Shown: positions 1 to 9,406 of the stretch, one piece after another
Layout: each line of letters opens with the position of its first letter
Position numbering within the stretch: the first letter of the stretch is position 1
Assembly (NCBI GenBank): GCA_902826605.1
Contig: CADEFM010000012.1
Location: 1 to 64,000 of the forward strand
Length of the DNA: 64,000 bases
Source: an uncultured Acidobacteriota bacterium
Lineage (GTDB): Bacteria > Acidobacteriota > Terriglobia > Bryobacterales > Bryobacteraceae
Direction: 5' to 3'
Notes under the pieces: model-generated
The model's database searches: none
What the model saw: only the letters and a program-made list of their open reading frames with translations
Told to the model about the DNA's origin: nothing
Program-made: the position numbers and the translations under genes

Positions 1-2
1 GG

Positions 3-293
3 TGGGATACGATTCTCCACGATTTTAATCTATCACCTCACGAGTACGAGTATGGCAATGTAACTCTTGCGCCCGATCAATCACAAATGGTGGACGCCAT
101 TTATCAAACCCTGTCGAGAATACTTGACATCAATCATCGAGGCTGTCAGTGGTGCGCTCTTCACGGAATGGGGCACCTGTATCATCCTTTGAAGCGGGAT
201 GCGGTGCAGAGTTACCTGAACTTGCACAGAGAAGATCTCAATCGTGAAGATGTGCAGTGGCTTGAAGCGTGTCGCGACGGCTCCGTTTTATAG
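3..293 (+). CDS. C-terminal part of a conserved hypothetical protein (5' end outside window)
   Basis: The frame is open from the first bases of the window, so the start lies upstream; 96 codons are visible. The visible part has a CQWCALHGMGHL segment followed by an amphipathic run (DAVQSYLNLHRE) and ends in WLEACRDGSVL. The ALHGxGHLxHP pattern resembles a HEAT-repeat-like C-terminus of hypothetical proteins I associate with Acidobacteria, but this is recollection, not a search. No catalytic motif is visible. Its last ~50 bases overlap the start of the next, degenerate reading frame. Confidence 0.55.
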   Translation, partial: WDTILHDFNLSPHEYEYGNVTLAPDQSQMVDAIYQTLSRILDINHRGCQWCALHGMGHLYHPLKRDAVQSYLNLHREDLNREDVQWLEACRDGSVL

Positions 294-302
294 AACCGTC
301 AC

Positions 303-525
303 AAATCCTGACATATGGCGAAAACAGGCACTGGAGCTCAAGGTCACCGAGCGCTTCCGCCGCCTGGATAGCGATCACATGGAGCTCGATTTCATTCTTG
401 AAGATCCCAAGGCGCTGGTGAAACCGTGGACGTCGACCTTCTATCTGCAGCGGCGGGATAACTGTGAACTGGGGGAGATTTCCTGCTCCGGGGATTATTT
501 GCAGTTTAGCAAGTTCGAGAAGTAA
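303..525 (+). pseudogene. Truncated exported-protein fragment (DUF6152-neighbour type)
   Basis: Only the C-terminal ~74 residues of a recognisable pattern remain: VTERFRRLDSDHMELDF, then ILEDPKALVKPWT, then a cysteine-containing tail. The pattern T-E-R-[FY]-R-R-x-[DS]...DDPK-x-[YL]-x-KPWT is typical of small exported proteins that sit beside DUF6152 genes in Acidobacteriota. No signal peptide or N-terminal half precedes it; the frame opens at an ATG at 244 inside the end of the previous gene, and those residues do not fit the family. I read it as a gene remnant joined to unrelated sequence. A true short gene starting at 244 is possible but less likely. 526-673 shows no gene. Confidence 0.45.
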
Positions 526-673
526 AGCTTCTCGATCCAAATTGGAATGCGCTGCGATCTGGACGATGCTGCATCATCGAATGGATGAACAGGCCAGACA
601 CGACCACGCCGAGTCCGCATAGGCATTGCTCCAGTATCCCAACGGAAAGCGACTGCTGTTGTGGAAACGCACA

Positions 674-1828
674 CTAGAAACGGAAAGTAGCAGCAACTCC
701 CGTCGTGGTGGGCATATCGACAGCTGGAACCACAAAGACCTGGCCCCCTCTGCTTAACACCAATTCCGCCAGGTCGTCCAATAAGTCGTCCACGTGGGGA
801 TCGGCCAAGCCGCCAAGAGTGATGTTGCCGGTCCGTCGGTCGAGGTCGCCAGGGATTTGCCGCTCGGCCTCAACCAACAGAGATTCCACTCTCGACTCGG
901 TGGCTGCGCGGGCAACCCTTGCTAAGTCGTCTACGGCCATCCCCTTCGAGTGAGCCTCCTGGAACGTATCGGCGAGCTTTCGCAAGCGCGCGCGGTACTT
1001 CGGTTCTGCAACTGCCCACGCTCGCTCGCGCAACTGGCCGGTAGTGAGCGAGCTTGTGTCCGCCTCTATACCTGAATCCATCAGAAACGGACTATGGCTA
1101 AGTCGGCGAAACGGTGTGTGGTATTCGGTCAACGCGGCCAGGATTAGGGGCAATCCCGATGGACGGGAGTGGTGGTCCAGAATCGAGCGGTCCACTGCAC
1201 GGAAGAAGCGTTCTTCGTCGATGTCGATTTCGTCCTTCTTCGACCCGTGACCATGCCGCATGCTTGACCCTAGTCCAGTTCCTCCGTGAGAAGTCACGGT
1301 TTGATGGGGCTCCGTCAGTTCGTCTCCCAACGCGTCGGTGATTGTGCGCGGCACAGCGGCTGCGAGTTCCACCTCATCCAGGTGGTCACGATTACCCTCG
1401 AAGAGTTGAATTCGCCCCCGGTTCAACCGCAAAACCTGATACCGGTCGGCGGATTGCAGGATGCGCAGCAGCGGCTTGATGTGAAAACTGTCCGCAGCGA
1501 CAGCCAACTCGGAAACCGGACGCTGGAGTTTGATGACGCGGAACAGGCCTGCCGCACCGAGAACTGCCAGACCGTCCCAGGTGTGATTCCAGAAATCCCT
1601 ATCGCCCGCCAGCGCCCGGAACGGCTCGAGTAGAGGGTTTGTTTCGCTCAAGGAGTAGCGCTGCAAGAGGGACTCCTCCAACGCTTTGAGCAGATTCTTA
1701 TAGCGGATGGTGTCCTGCTGATTTTCCGGATGGTGCCGGTGTGTGTGTAGATAGAGCGAAAGACAAGGCGGACGGTGTGCGGCGAGGAACACTTTCACAT
1801 CATCGTGGGTCGCGGATGGCTCTGTCAT
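674..1828 (-). CDS. baeRF-domain protein (bacterial eRF1-like)
   Basis: 384 residues. N-terminal PPCLSLYLHTHRHHPENQQD and IRYKNLLKALEES, a central DRYQVLRLNRGRIQLFEG strand, and a C-terminal VFVVPAVDMPTTTGVAATFRF closing strand are the layout of the bacterial eRF1/pelota-like (baeRF) families. These were defined by comparative genomics and are predicted to act at ribosomes or tRNA in rescue or conflict, without a firm biochemical role. The middle is His/Gly-rich (GSSMRHGHGSKKDE). The start is supported by GGAGAG upstream of the ATG. It is on the same strand as, and downstream of, the MscS channel with a gap of about 120 bases, so co-transcription is possible. Confidence 0.8.
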   Translation of the reverse strand: MTEPSATHDDVKVFLAAHRPPCLSLYLHTHRHHPENQQDTIRYKNLLKALEESLLQRYSLSETNPLLEPFRALAGDRDFWNHTWDGLAVLGAAGLFRVIKLQRPVSELAVAADSFHIKPLLRILQSADRYQVLRLNRGRIQLFEGNRDHLDEVELAAAVPRTITDALGDELTEPHQTVTSHGGTGLGSSMRHGHGSKKDEIDIDEERFFRAVDRSILDHHSRPSGLPLILAALTEYHTPFRRLSHSPFLMDSGIEADTSSLTTGQLRERAWAVAEPKYRARLRKLADTFQEAHSKGMAVDDLARVARAATESRVESLLVEAERQIPGDLDRRTGNITLGGLADPHVDDLLDDLAELVLSRGGQVFVVPAVDMPTTTGVAATFRF

Positions 1829-1949
1829 ACGTTCTCTCCAATCGCTCTAAGGCTCTTCTGTCAGTCAGCATTCCATGGGCCACACCCACGCCGCCAGTTC
1901 AGATCTCTGGGCGAAACCCGTCCCTCAGGGTAGAGTCACGCGCAGTTTT

Positions 1950-3053
1950 TCACTGGACATCTTGGCGCACGGATGGCACTGGACCAGTTCCAGAAGCCCG
2001 GCGGCGTCTGATCTCGAGAGTCCGAATCGGGAACGGAATTTCAATGCCCTCGTCGCGGAACTGCCGCAAAATCCGCTTGCGCAGCTCATGTTGCGCCAAG
2101 TATTGATCTGTATACTCTGCCACCTGACAAATCAACGTGAAGTCCAGGGAGGATTCGCCGAATCCGGGAATGAAGCGAACGAACGGGGCGGGCTCCTTGA
2201 GAAGCCCGTTAACGTCGTCCGCAGATGACAAAGCTACGTCAATCAGGACCCGCTCAACATGCTCTGGGTCGGAGTCGTAGCTGACGCCTACATTGATGAG
2301 CAGCGACATTCGCTTTTCTGGAAGATAGAAGTTTGTGACGATACTCTGCGCCAGTTTGTTATTGGGAATCACGATCAAGTTATTGGGAAGCGCACGCAGT
2401 GTGGTGCTTCGCCACCCAATGTCGGTGACATACCCATCTTCTCCAGACTCTAGCTTTATGAAATCGCCCGCGCGGACCTGACCGGCCAAGCTTACGTAAA
2501 ACCCCGCAAAGAAGTTTGACAGAGTGTCCTGGAGCGCGAGAGCAACCGCCAGACCGCCTACGCCGAGAGCGGTGAGCACTGGGGTGACTGAAATATCGAA
2601 CGTATTCAGCAGGGCGAGCAGTCCCAGCAACCCAATCAGAAGACTGACAAGCCGCTGGGTCAGAGTGCCCACAGGCAAGGGACCATCCAACCGGTCACCG
2701 TACATTCTGACGAGCCTGCCGGAGAGCCGCGCGAACACCAGGGTGAGGGAAACGATCCAGAGAGCGAGCAATATCTTGCCACTCCAGAGCGTTGCGTTTC
2801 TCGGGAGCTGTGAGGCACGGGTGGCCAGAGATATACCGAGGATGACAATCCACAGCAGGAACGGCCCACGCAGCGAATCGATCAGAACGTCATCGAACTG
2901 CGATTTGGTAGTGGTCGCCCAACGGCTCAGACGAGCGAAGAGAACCCGGCGTACGGCCAAACCCGCAAGTAGGATGACAAGAAAGAGTCCGAAAGGCAAC
3001 AACAGGCCGAGCCAATTCGCTCTGAGGTATTCGAGAACGCGCTGTAAATCCAT
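1950..3053 (-). CDS. MscS-family mechanosensitive ion channel
   Basis: 367 residues: membrane segments near residues 15-36, 63-80, 92-110, 133-150 and 155-190, followed by a soluble C-terminal half. The pore helix and following turn GVGGLAVALALQDTLSNFFAG (about 164-184) and the beta domain beginning RAGDFIKLESGEDGYVTDIGW are diagnostic of the MscS core. It should open under membrane tension to release osmolytes. The start has a strong AGGAGGGAG ribosome site. The 1829-1949 gap to the baeRF gene shows no further gene. Confidence 0.93.
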   Translation of the reverse strand: MDLQRVLEYLRANWLGLLLPFGLFLVILLAGLAVRRVLFARLSRWATTTKSQFDDVLIDSLRGPFLLWIVILGISLATRASQLPRNATLWSGKILLALWIVSLTLVFARLSGRLVRMYGDRLDGPLPVGTLTQRLVSLLIGLLGLLALLNTFDISVTPVLTALGVGGLAVALALQDTLSNFFAGFYVSLAGQVRAGDFIKLESGEDGYVTDIGWRSTTLRALPNNLIVIPNNKLAQSIVTNFYLPEKRMSLLINVGVSYDSDPEHVERVLIDVALSSADDVNGLLKEPAPFVRFIPGFGESSLDFTLICQVAEYTDQYLAQHELRKRILRQFRDEGIEIPFPIRTLEIRRRRASGTGPVPSVRQDVQ

Positions 3054-3244
3054 AGGCTTCTCCCTCCTGCGCCTAGGGTCAAGGATCCGAATTCACCATC
3101 CACCAACTCGTTATGTTGGTGCAAAGGCGCAGGAACTGCCTACACTGGGAGCAGGCTGATGTTTCTGGTATTCACCGATCTGGATCGGACTTTGTTGGAT
3201 CACGACTGGTTCTTGGGGCATCTGTGGAACCGATTGTAAGGAAT

Positions 3245-3321
<77 letters not shown>

Positions 3322-3386
3322 CATCCATCCTAGCGGACGGCGGGGTGAAGGTCAAACTTTGAGCGCTAAATTCGGCGGGCGGAGCG

Positions 3387-3749
3387 CTATCGGCCGTGCG
3401 CCTGGATCAGCGCTTCCATGTGCCCCAAATATTTTTCGAACGCGCGGCGGCCGGCGGGCGTGAGGGAGTACTCCGTGCGCGGCGTGCGGCCGTCGAAGCT
3501 CTTCGTGCACGCGATATAGCGCGCGTCTTCTAGCTTGCGCGCATGCACGCTCAGGTTTCCGTCCGTGGTTTTCAAAATAGCCTTCAACGCATTGAAAGTG
3601 AGCGTAGAATTGGCGGCTAAGGCGCTTACGATCCCCAGGCGCATGCGCTCGTGAATCAAACGGTCTAAATCGGGGATGTCGCGGACCACGGGTGGTGCGG
3701 CATTCTCACGCGGAGCGCGGTTCGTTGCTAGTGCGGAGTGCTTGGCCAT
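3387..3749 (-). CDS. Winged-helix transcriptional regulator (MarR/ArsR-like)
   Basis: 120 residues. After a polar N-terminus come DRLIHERMRLGIVSALA, LTFNALKAILKTTDGNLSVH (recognition region) and a basic wing CTKSFDGRTPRTEYSLTPAG, the layout of the single-domain winged-helix proteins with the YSLTPxGRxAFE signature. The start is the ATG preceded by AGAGGAAAG; the frame runs further upstream but would overlap the membrane-protein gene. It lies 11 bases downstream of that gene, so the two are very probably co-transcribed and the regulator may control its own partner. Confidence 0.85.
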   Translation of the reverse strand: MAKHSALATNRAPRENAAPPVVRDIPDLDRLIHERMRLGIVSALAANSTLTFNALKAILKTTDGNLSVHARKLEDARYIACTKSFDGRTPRTEYSLTPAGRRAFEKYLGHMEALIQAHGR

Positions 3750-3760
3750 AGTGCTTTCCT

Positions 3761-4378
3761 CTAGCCTCCGTAGCGGCGCGCGATGATGACGCCGAAGAGA
3801 ACGTGGAGCCCTCCGAAACAGATTCCCAATAGAATGTTTGCCCACGCAAACGGCATGAATATGGCCAGCGCGCCGGCGGCGATGAAACACGCGCCCATTA
3901 CGGGAACCGGGCGCACCGAAAAGGCGCCGCCTGTCACAATGCCCGTACCGTAAAGAAGCAGCCAAGTCCCAGGGATCAGGCTGGGACGTCCAGCGCTCCA
4001 TAGCGCCGCTGTCAAAGCCGCGCCGGAGACTACGGGGGGCAGGAAGCTCGCCGCAAAACGGCGCGCGGGGGCGGGCCAGGCATCCACGCCGGCCGCTAAA
4101 GCTTTACGCCGGACTGCGACCAAACCGATGACAATGGCCAGGGCTCCTTCGATCAGCCACCCCGTCATCCAGGCGCGCGGCGTTTCCAGCCAGGATGCCG
4201 CGATCGCCGACGCGGCCACGGCGCTCAAACCCATCAGAACGCCGCCCCACCCAGGTACGGCGGTGAACGCATCCGCGCGCTCCATGGTTTCGCGTATATA
4301 ACGTAAATTGTCGAGCGCGTGCGTGTGGATCGGCACGGCTGGAGCCTGCGGTCTGGGTACACGAGAAGCGAATCCCAT
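3761..4378 (-). CDS. Multi-pass membrane protein paired with a winged-helix regulator
   Basis: 205 residues with about six hydrophobic segments (near 44-62, 70-88, 108-128, 134-150, 156-176, 180-198) and an N-terminal HTHALDNLRYIRETMERA helix before the first one. The N-terminal LDNLRYIRxTMERAxxFTAVPGWGG pattern is one I know from acidobacterial hypothetical membrane proteins located next to ArsR/MarR-type regulators. No transport or enzyme motif is visible. The true start may be internal because no good ribosome site precedes the ATG used. The 4379-4501 gap to divergent uppS would hold both promoters. Confidence 0.75.
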   Translation of the reverse strand: MGFASRVPRPQAPAVPIHTHALDNLRYIRETMERADAFTAVPGWGGVLMGLSAVAASAIAASWLETPRAWMTGWLIEGALAIVIGLVAVRRKALAAGVDAWPAPARRFAASFLPPVVSGAALTAALWSAGRPSLIPGTWLLLYGTGIVTGGAFSVRPVPVMGACFIAAGALAIFMPFAWANILLGICFGGLHVLFGVIIARRYGG

Positions 4379-4501
4379 AAATAAAGTCTAGCGCGGGCTT
4401 GCATTTTAAGCAAGAACTTTGTAATATAAAGTAACTGGCCGAAGCCATAGTTCGCAGAAGGGCCATTTCGGCTTGCTCTGCTACGATAGGAATTTGTCAA
4501 A

Positions 4502-5338
4502 ATGAACGCTCTGTTGGAGGCACTCAGGCCGGGTGAACAGGACGAGGCGCTGGCACGCGCCATTGACCCCGCGCGCTTGCCCGCGCATATTGCCGTCATC
4601 ATGGACGGCAACGGCCGCTGGGCCCGGCGTCGCGGCCAGCTACGTGTCGCAGGACACAAAGCAGGCATGCGTCCGGTGCGCATGGTGATTGAAGCGTGCG
4701 CTCAGATCGGCATAGAGGCCCTCACGCTGTACGCGTTTTCGGTGGAGAACTGGAAGCGGCCACGTACGGAAGTGGAGATGCTGTGGCGCCTGCTGCGGAC
4801 TTACCTGCGGATCGAACTCGATGAGCTGATGCGGCAGCAGGTGCGGCTGCGCGTCATCGGGCGCACCGATGCACTGCCCGCGGCGGTGCGCGAAGAATTG
4901 GACGACGCACTGGAGAAAACCGCCGGCAACCGTGGATTGCAGCTCAACCTAGCCATTAACTACGGCGGGCGCGCGGAAATTGTGGACGCGGTGAAGGCGC
5001 TGGTGGAAGACGCCCGGCGCGGCGAGACGGTGATTGATGAGGCGGCCATCTCGGCTCGTCTTTATACGGCCGGGGTCCCGGATCCCGATCTGCTCATCCG
5101 CACATCCGGCGAAATGCGCGTGAGCAATTTTTTGCTTTGGCAGATCGCTTACGCCGAGCTCTATGTTACCGAGACACTGTGGCCGGATTTCACCCGCGGT
5201 GATCTGCTGCGCGCAATTCTCGATTATCAAAAACGCGATCGCCGCTACGGCGGGTTAGGCGCCAGCGTCGCTGGTTCGGCTCCCGCAGGCGAGGTTCGCG
5301 ATCCTTTCTCTCCCGCTCTAAGCGTGCCTATCCAGTGA
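4502..5338 (+). CDS. uppS: Isoprenyl transferase (undecaprenyl diphosphate synthase)
   Basis: 278 residues. It contains IAVIMDGNGRWARRRG (catalytic Asp about residue 35), YAFSVENWKRP, NLAINYGGRAEI and LIRTSGEMRVSNFLLWQ with the following YAELYVT, all family blocks of cis-prenyltransferases. The enzyme condenses IPP with FPP to make the C55 lipid carrier for peptidoglycan and O-antigen-type glycans. It sits 10 bases before cdsA, the usual bacterial arrangement for envelope lipid genes. The C-terminal ~20 residues are Ala/Gly/Pro-rich and probably disordered. Confidence 0.97.
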   Translation: MNALLEALRPGEQDEALARAIDPARLPAHIAVIMDGNGRWARRRGQLRVAGHKAGMRPVRMVIEACAQIGIEALTLYAFSVENWKRPRTEVEMLWRLLRTYLRIELDELMRQQVRLRVIGRTDALPAAVREELDDALEKTAGNRGLQLNLAINYGGRAEIVDAVKALVEDARRGETVIDEAAISARLYTAGVPDPDLLIRTSGEMRVSNFLLWQIAYAELYVTETLWPDFTRGDLLRAILDYQKRDRRYGGLGASVAGSAPAGEVRDPFSPALSVPIQ

Positions 5339-5348
5339 ACCAGGCCGC

Positions 5349-6116
5349 ATGAAGCGCATCATCACCGCCCTCATCCTGATCCCTGCCATCGCGTGGACGG
5401 TATTGAGCGCGCCGGATATGGTGTTTCTCGCGGTCCTTGCCGCGACCGGACTGCTGGCGTATCGCGAATTCGACCGTCTGGTGGCGGCACACGGCATCCT
5501 GCCCTCCGGATGGCCGGGCATGGGATTGGGCGTCGCGCTTTTGGTCGTCCCGCAGCCGGCCGTTGCGATGGTGCTGGTGGCGATGCTCGCCATGGTGCTG
5601 GCGATGCGCACCAGCAATCTGCGTGCGTCCCTGGCTGCCGCGGGCGCGTTCATTCTTGGTGTGGTTTACATTTTCGGCGCGTGGCGTTGCGTGGCGGAGT
5701 TACGGCTGATCAACCGGCATTGGGCGATGTTTGCGCTTCTGCTGGGCTGGGCTGGCGACACCGCCGCGCTCTACGTGGGCAAAGCATTCGGGCGTCACAA
5801 GATGGCTCCTCAAGTGAGCCCGGCGAAGACGTGGGAAGGTGCAGCGGGTTCGCTTGCCGGCAGCATGCTGGCAGGCGGCGTCTATGCGCACTATCTGATT
5901 CCCACGGCGGCGCTGCCATGGGCGCTCACGCTGGCGGCAGCCGGGAACATCGCGGGGCAATTGGGCGATCTTTCCGAGTCCGCGCTCAAGCGTGGCGCGG
6001 GCTTTAAGGATAGCGGCACCATGTTGCCGGGACACGGGGGATGGCTGGATCGGTTGGATGCCAGTCTGTTCAGCGCGCCCGCCGTTTACGCGTTGGTCGC
6101 ATGGTTTAGCTCCTAG
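5349..6116 (+). CDS. cdsA: Phosphatidate cytidylyltransferase
   Basis: 255 residues, hydrophobic nearly throughout (about seven to eight membrane helices). The CDP-diglyceride synthase signature is intact near the C-terminus: ESALKRGAGFKDSGTMLPGHGG followed by LDRLDASLFSAP. It converts phosphatidic acid and CTP to CDP-diacylglycerol, the branch point of phospholipid synthesis, in the inner membrane. It directly follows uppS. Confidence 0.97.
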   Translation: MKRIITALILIPAIAWTVLSAPDMVFLAVLAATGLLAYREFDRLVAAHGILPSGWPGMGLGVALLVVPQPAVAMVLVAMLAMVLAMRTSNLRASLAAAGAFILGVVYIFGAWRCVAELRLINRHWAMFALLLGWAGDTAALYVGKAFGRHKMAPQVSPAKTWEGAAGSLAGSMLAGGVYAHYLIPTAALPWALTLAAAGNIAGQLGDLSESALKRGAGFKDSGTMLPGHGGWLDRLDASLFSAPAVYALVAWFSS

Positions 6117-6175
6117 CTTCAAAACAGCTTCAAGGTCCGCTCCATGCGGTGCTATCATCGTGCGATCGGACCTCT

Positions 6176-8194
6176 ATGAGCGCACACCAACCATTCGTCT
6201 CAGAAAAAACCGTCATGAAGGAACTGACGGTGCGCGCGGTCATGCTGGGGTTGGTGATGTCGGTGGTGCTCGGCGCGGCCAATGCATATTTGGGCCTGCG
6301 CGCGGGGATTACCATCGCGGCCACTTATCCGGCGGCGGTCATCGGCATGGCGGTGTTGCGCGCGTGGAAGGGCACGGTGCTCGAAGAAAACCTGGCGCGC
6401 ACCGCGGGATCGATTGGCGAATCTGTCGCGGCGGGCGCGATCTTCACGCTGCCCGCGTTCGTGATTTCAGGCGCGTGGGTATCTTTCGATCCAGGCCAAG
6501 CCTATTGGAAATCGACGGCGATGATGATGGTGGGCAGCATCCTGGGCGTGCTGTTCGTTTCTCTGGTCCGCCGTGTGATGGTGGAGGACCCCGAGCTGCC
6601 TTTTCCCGAATCGGTGGCGGCGGCTGAAATTCACAAAGCCGGACGGCGTGGCGCGGAGGCGGCCCGGTACCTGTTCTGGAACATCGGCCTGGGGGCATTG
6701 GTGCAGTCACTCGCGGAAGTGAAAGTATTCGCGAATAACAGCGACTTTTTCGTGCGCATCGGCGAGCTCGGCAGAAGCTTTGTACGATTGGGCGCACTGG
6801 GCAGCACGAACGTGATCAACACGGGTGCGGTGACGAAATTTTCGGCGCCCACCGTGAGTCCCGCCTACATGGGCGTCGGATACGTGATCGGCCCGCAGCT
6901 TGCCGCGCTGAATTTCTCCGGAGGCGTTCTGGCATGGGGAATGCTGGTTCCGCTGTTCATGTATTTCCTTGGGCCCCGTCTGCAGGAATTTCTTCCCGCC
7001 GGTGCGGTGACCGATGAAAGCTGGGCTGGACAAGCCGCAGCAGTATGGCGTTATATCGTCAGACCGATCGCCGTAGGCGGAATGATGGTGGGCGCTGCGT
7101 ACACTCTGTTCCGCATGCGCAAAAACTTGACATCCAGCCTGGGCCGCGCGCTGAGCGAGATTCGGCGTGGTGCGCCGCCGATGGAATCCATCGCGCGTAC
7201 CGAGCGCTATATGGGATCGAAATCCGTGTTCTCTCTGATCGCACTGATGTTCGTGATGATGATCGGGCTGTATGTCTATTTTTCCGGCCAGATACTGGCA
7301 GGCGTGGTCGCGGCGGTGGTGATGCTGTTGGTGGGATTCTTCTTTTCCACCGTCTCCGGGAACTTGGTGGGGATGATTGGCTCGTCGAATAATCCGATTT
7401 CTGGTTTGACGCTATCGACGCTCATCATCGCGGCCTTGTTGATGGTGGCGCTGGGGGTCTCCGGGCCGCAAGGCGTGGCGGTTGTATTGGGCGTGGCGGC
7501 GGTGGTTTGCGTATCCGCCGCGGTGGCGGGCGAACTGCTGCAGGATTTCAAGGCAGGCTACATCTTGGGCGGAACTCCACGCACCATTCAGCTAGTTGAG
7601 TTAGTCGCTGTGGTGGTTTCGAGCTTGGTGATGTATTTTCCGCTCTACATTCTTCACGCCGGCAATATCAGTAAGGGCGGCACCGGTTTCGGCGACCGTG
7701 AGCTTGCGGCACCGCAGGCGGGCTTGATGGCGGCGCTCGCCCAAGGCATCGTAGGCGGCGAGATGGCTTGGCCGTTGGTGGCGACAGGCGCTTTCTTCGG
7801 AATCGCGTTGATTATGTTAAACGTCCGCAGCCCAATGCTGGTGTCGGTAGGGATGTACCTGCCGCTGGAAACGACGTTCGCGATTTTCATTGGCGGCATG
7901 CTGCGTGGCGCGTCCAACATGCTGGCCGCCCGTGTTGGGCACAATGACGCGCAGAAGACGCGTTCGGAAAGCGTGGGTATCCTCATCGCCAGCGGCCTGA
8001 TCGCGGGCGAGGCGCTGACGGGCCTGCTGTTCGCTACTTTCAACTATTTCGAGCTCAAAGTGTTTGAATTCAAGTCACCGTCCTACTTATTAGGCCTCGC
8101 TGTGATGGCGCTGCTGGGATTCATTATGATCCGGCTGCCGCTGCTTAAAGCTGGAAGTCCAGATGAACCGGCGCCCCCCGCGGCGATGATGTGA
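6176..8194 (+). CDS. OPT-family oligopeptide transporter
   Basis: About 672 residues with some 14-16 hydrophobic segments. The N-terminal LTVRAVMLGLVMSVVLGAANAYLGL, the glycine-rich membrane segments, and internal LVGMIGSSNNPISGLTLSTL match bacterial OPT/oligopeptide transporters of the peptide/metal-chelate group. It should import small peptides or metal complexes using the proton gradient. I use the second in-frame ATG (MSAHQPF...); ATG at 6149 or 6215 are alternatives, none with a strong ribosome site. Its stop overlaps the next start (GTGA), indicating translational coupling. Confidence 0.92.
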   Translation: MSAHQPFVSEKTVMKELTVRAVMLGLVMSVVLGAANAYLGLRAGITIAATYPAAVIGMAVLRAWKGTVLEENLARTAGSIGESVAAGAIFTLPAFVISGAWVSFDPGQAYWKSTAMMMVGSILGVLFVSLVRRVMVEDPELPFPESVAAAEIHKAGRRGAEAARYLFWNIGLGALVQSLAEVKVFANNSDFFVRIGELGRSFVRLGALGSTNVINTGAVTKFSAPTVSPAYMGVGYVIGPQLAALNFSGGVLAWGMLVPLFMYFLGPRLQEFLPAGAVTDESWAGQAAAVWRYIVRPIAVGGMMVGAAYTLFRMRKNLTSSLGRALSEIRRGAPPMESIARTERYMGSKSVFSLIALMFVMMIGLYVYFSGQILAGVVAAVVMLLVGFFFSTVSGNLVGMIGSSNNPISGLTLSTLIIAALLMVALGVSGPQGVAVVLGVAAVVCVSAAVAGELLQDFKAGYILGGTPRTIQLVELVAVVVSSLVMYFPLYILHAGNISKGGTGFGDRELAAPQAGLMAALAQGIVGGEMAWPLVATGAFFGIALIMLNVRSPMLVSVGMYLPLETTFAIFIGGMLRGASNMLAARVGHNDAQKTRSESVGILIASGLIAGEALTGLLFATFNYFELKVFEFKSPSYLLGLAVMALLGFIMIRLPLLKAGSPDEPAPPAAMM

Positions 8195-9360
8195 CAGCCA
8201 GCCATTATGCTGCGCCGCGCGCGGCACGCATCGCATTCGCGGCCCTTGCTGTGATCGTGCTTTGGCAGATCCTCACCGTCCGCTACACCTACGGCGGTAA
8301 TGCGAGCGGTTTGTTCTGCATCGCTCCTCGCATGCCGGTTCCAGAAGCCATCCGCAATGAGCGGCTCTATTTGTTTGAGGGCACCAACGGTTACGATGGT
8401 CAGATTTTTCACTTAATTGCCCACGATCCGTGGATGCGGCGTGGTTTCGACCAGGCGATATTCGGACCGGGGTTCCGCTACCAGCGCATTCTAGTTCCCT
8501 CGCTGGCATGGGCGCTGGCCTTGGGCCGTGATGAATGGGTGCACACTGCATATTTCGCTGTGGTGGATCTGTTTCTGTTTTCCGGAGTCTATTGGGTGGC
8601 GCGATTCGCGTTGCGTGTGCATATGCCGCCGGTGTGGGGATTGCTGTTTCTATTCAACCCCGGCACAATCGCCTCCTTTGAGCGAATGACGGTTGACGGA
8701 CCTGCACTTGCTTTAGCCGCCGGATTCGTTTTCTATGCATCGTCGGGGGAACACAGGAAAGCCATTATTTTGCTCGCCTTCGCTGCTCTGACGCGGGAGG
8801 CATCGCTTCTGTTGATCTCGGCGTATTGCCTGGTTCTCCTGTATCGCGGCAGGTACGTTTTGTGCTCCTGGGCGGCTGCTTCGGCGCTTCCGTATCTTGT
8901 TTGGCGAACTTACGTGATGCGCCGTGGCGCGAGCATCCAGGTCTCCGATTTCATGAGCTGGGTACCGCTCAGCGGGTGGGCTGATCGTCTTCTGCGCCCG
9001 GAGTCATACCCGCTCCCGGCGTTTCAAAATGCCATCGCCATTGGAGCGGATTATGTAGCGATGGCGGCCATGACCCTAGCGCTCGCGGTCGCGATGCGCC
9101 TGGCCTGGAAGAAGGCGTGGGACGTGCTGCCTGCCGCGATCTACGCATTCGCGCTGCTGATGGTATTCATGAACTCCCGGCAGATTTGGGAAGATGTTTG
9201 GGGCTTCGGAAGGATTTTCGCCGCGCTGATTCTTTTTACCGCGATGGTGGAATTGCCGAAGCGGCCGTGGCTGTCAGTGCTGCCAACCGCACTACTGGCG
9301 CTTCGCTTGAGCATATATTTCGCACGGCCTGCACTCGCTGTGTTGCGCGGGTTGTTTTGA
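8191..9360 (+). CDS. Polytopic membrane protein, possibly glycosyltransferase-like
   Basis: 389 residues with about nine to ten hydrophobic segments. The first periplasmic loop carries the pattern YLFEGTNGYDGQIFHLIAHDPW and FGPGFRYQRILVPSLAWAL. Conserved acidic and aromatic residues between membrane helices 1 and 2 recall integral-membrane (GT-C-like) glycosyltransferases and AZOBR_p60025-type proteins, but I see no decisive signature. The GTG start overlaps the OPT stop by four bases, so it is co-translated with the transporter. Confidence 0.7.
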   Translation: MTASHYAAPRAARIAFAALAVIVLWQILTVRYTYGGNASGLFCIAPRMPVPEAIRNERLYLFEGTNGYDGQIFHLIAHDPWMRRGFDQAIFGPGFRYQRILVPSLAWALALGRDEWVHTAYFAVVDLFLFSGVYWVARFALRVHMPPVWGLLFLFNPGTIASFERMTVDGPALALAAGFVFYASSGEHRKAIILLAFAALTREASLLLISAYCLVLLYRGRYVLCSWAAASALPYLVWRTYVMRRGASIQVSDFMSWVPLSGWADRLLRPESYPLPAFQNAIAIGADYVAMAAMTLALAVAMRLAWKKAWDVLPAAIYAFALLMVFMNSRQIWEDVWGFGRIFAALILFTAMVELPKRPWLSVLPTALLALRLSIYFARPALAVLRGLF

Positions 9361-9406
9361 CTTTCAGTGATAGCGATCAAGCCAAGGTTGCTTTAAGAGC
9401 GGTCCT

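Noticed and set aside
87..293. A gene starting at the ATG at 87
   Set aside because: The same frame is open to the left edge and the protein pattern continues upstream, so the ATG is internal to a longer partial gene.
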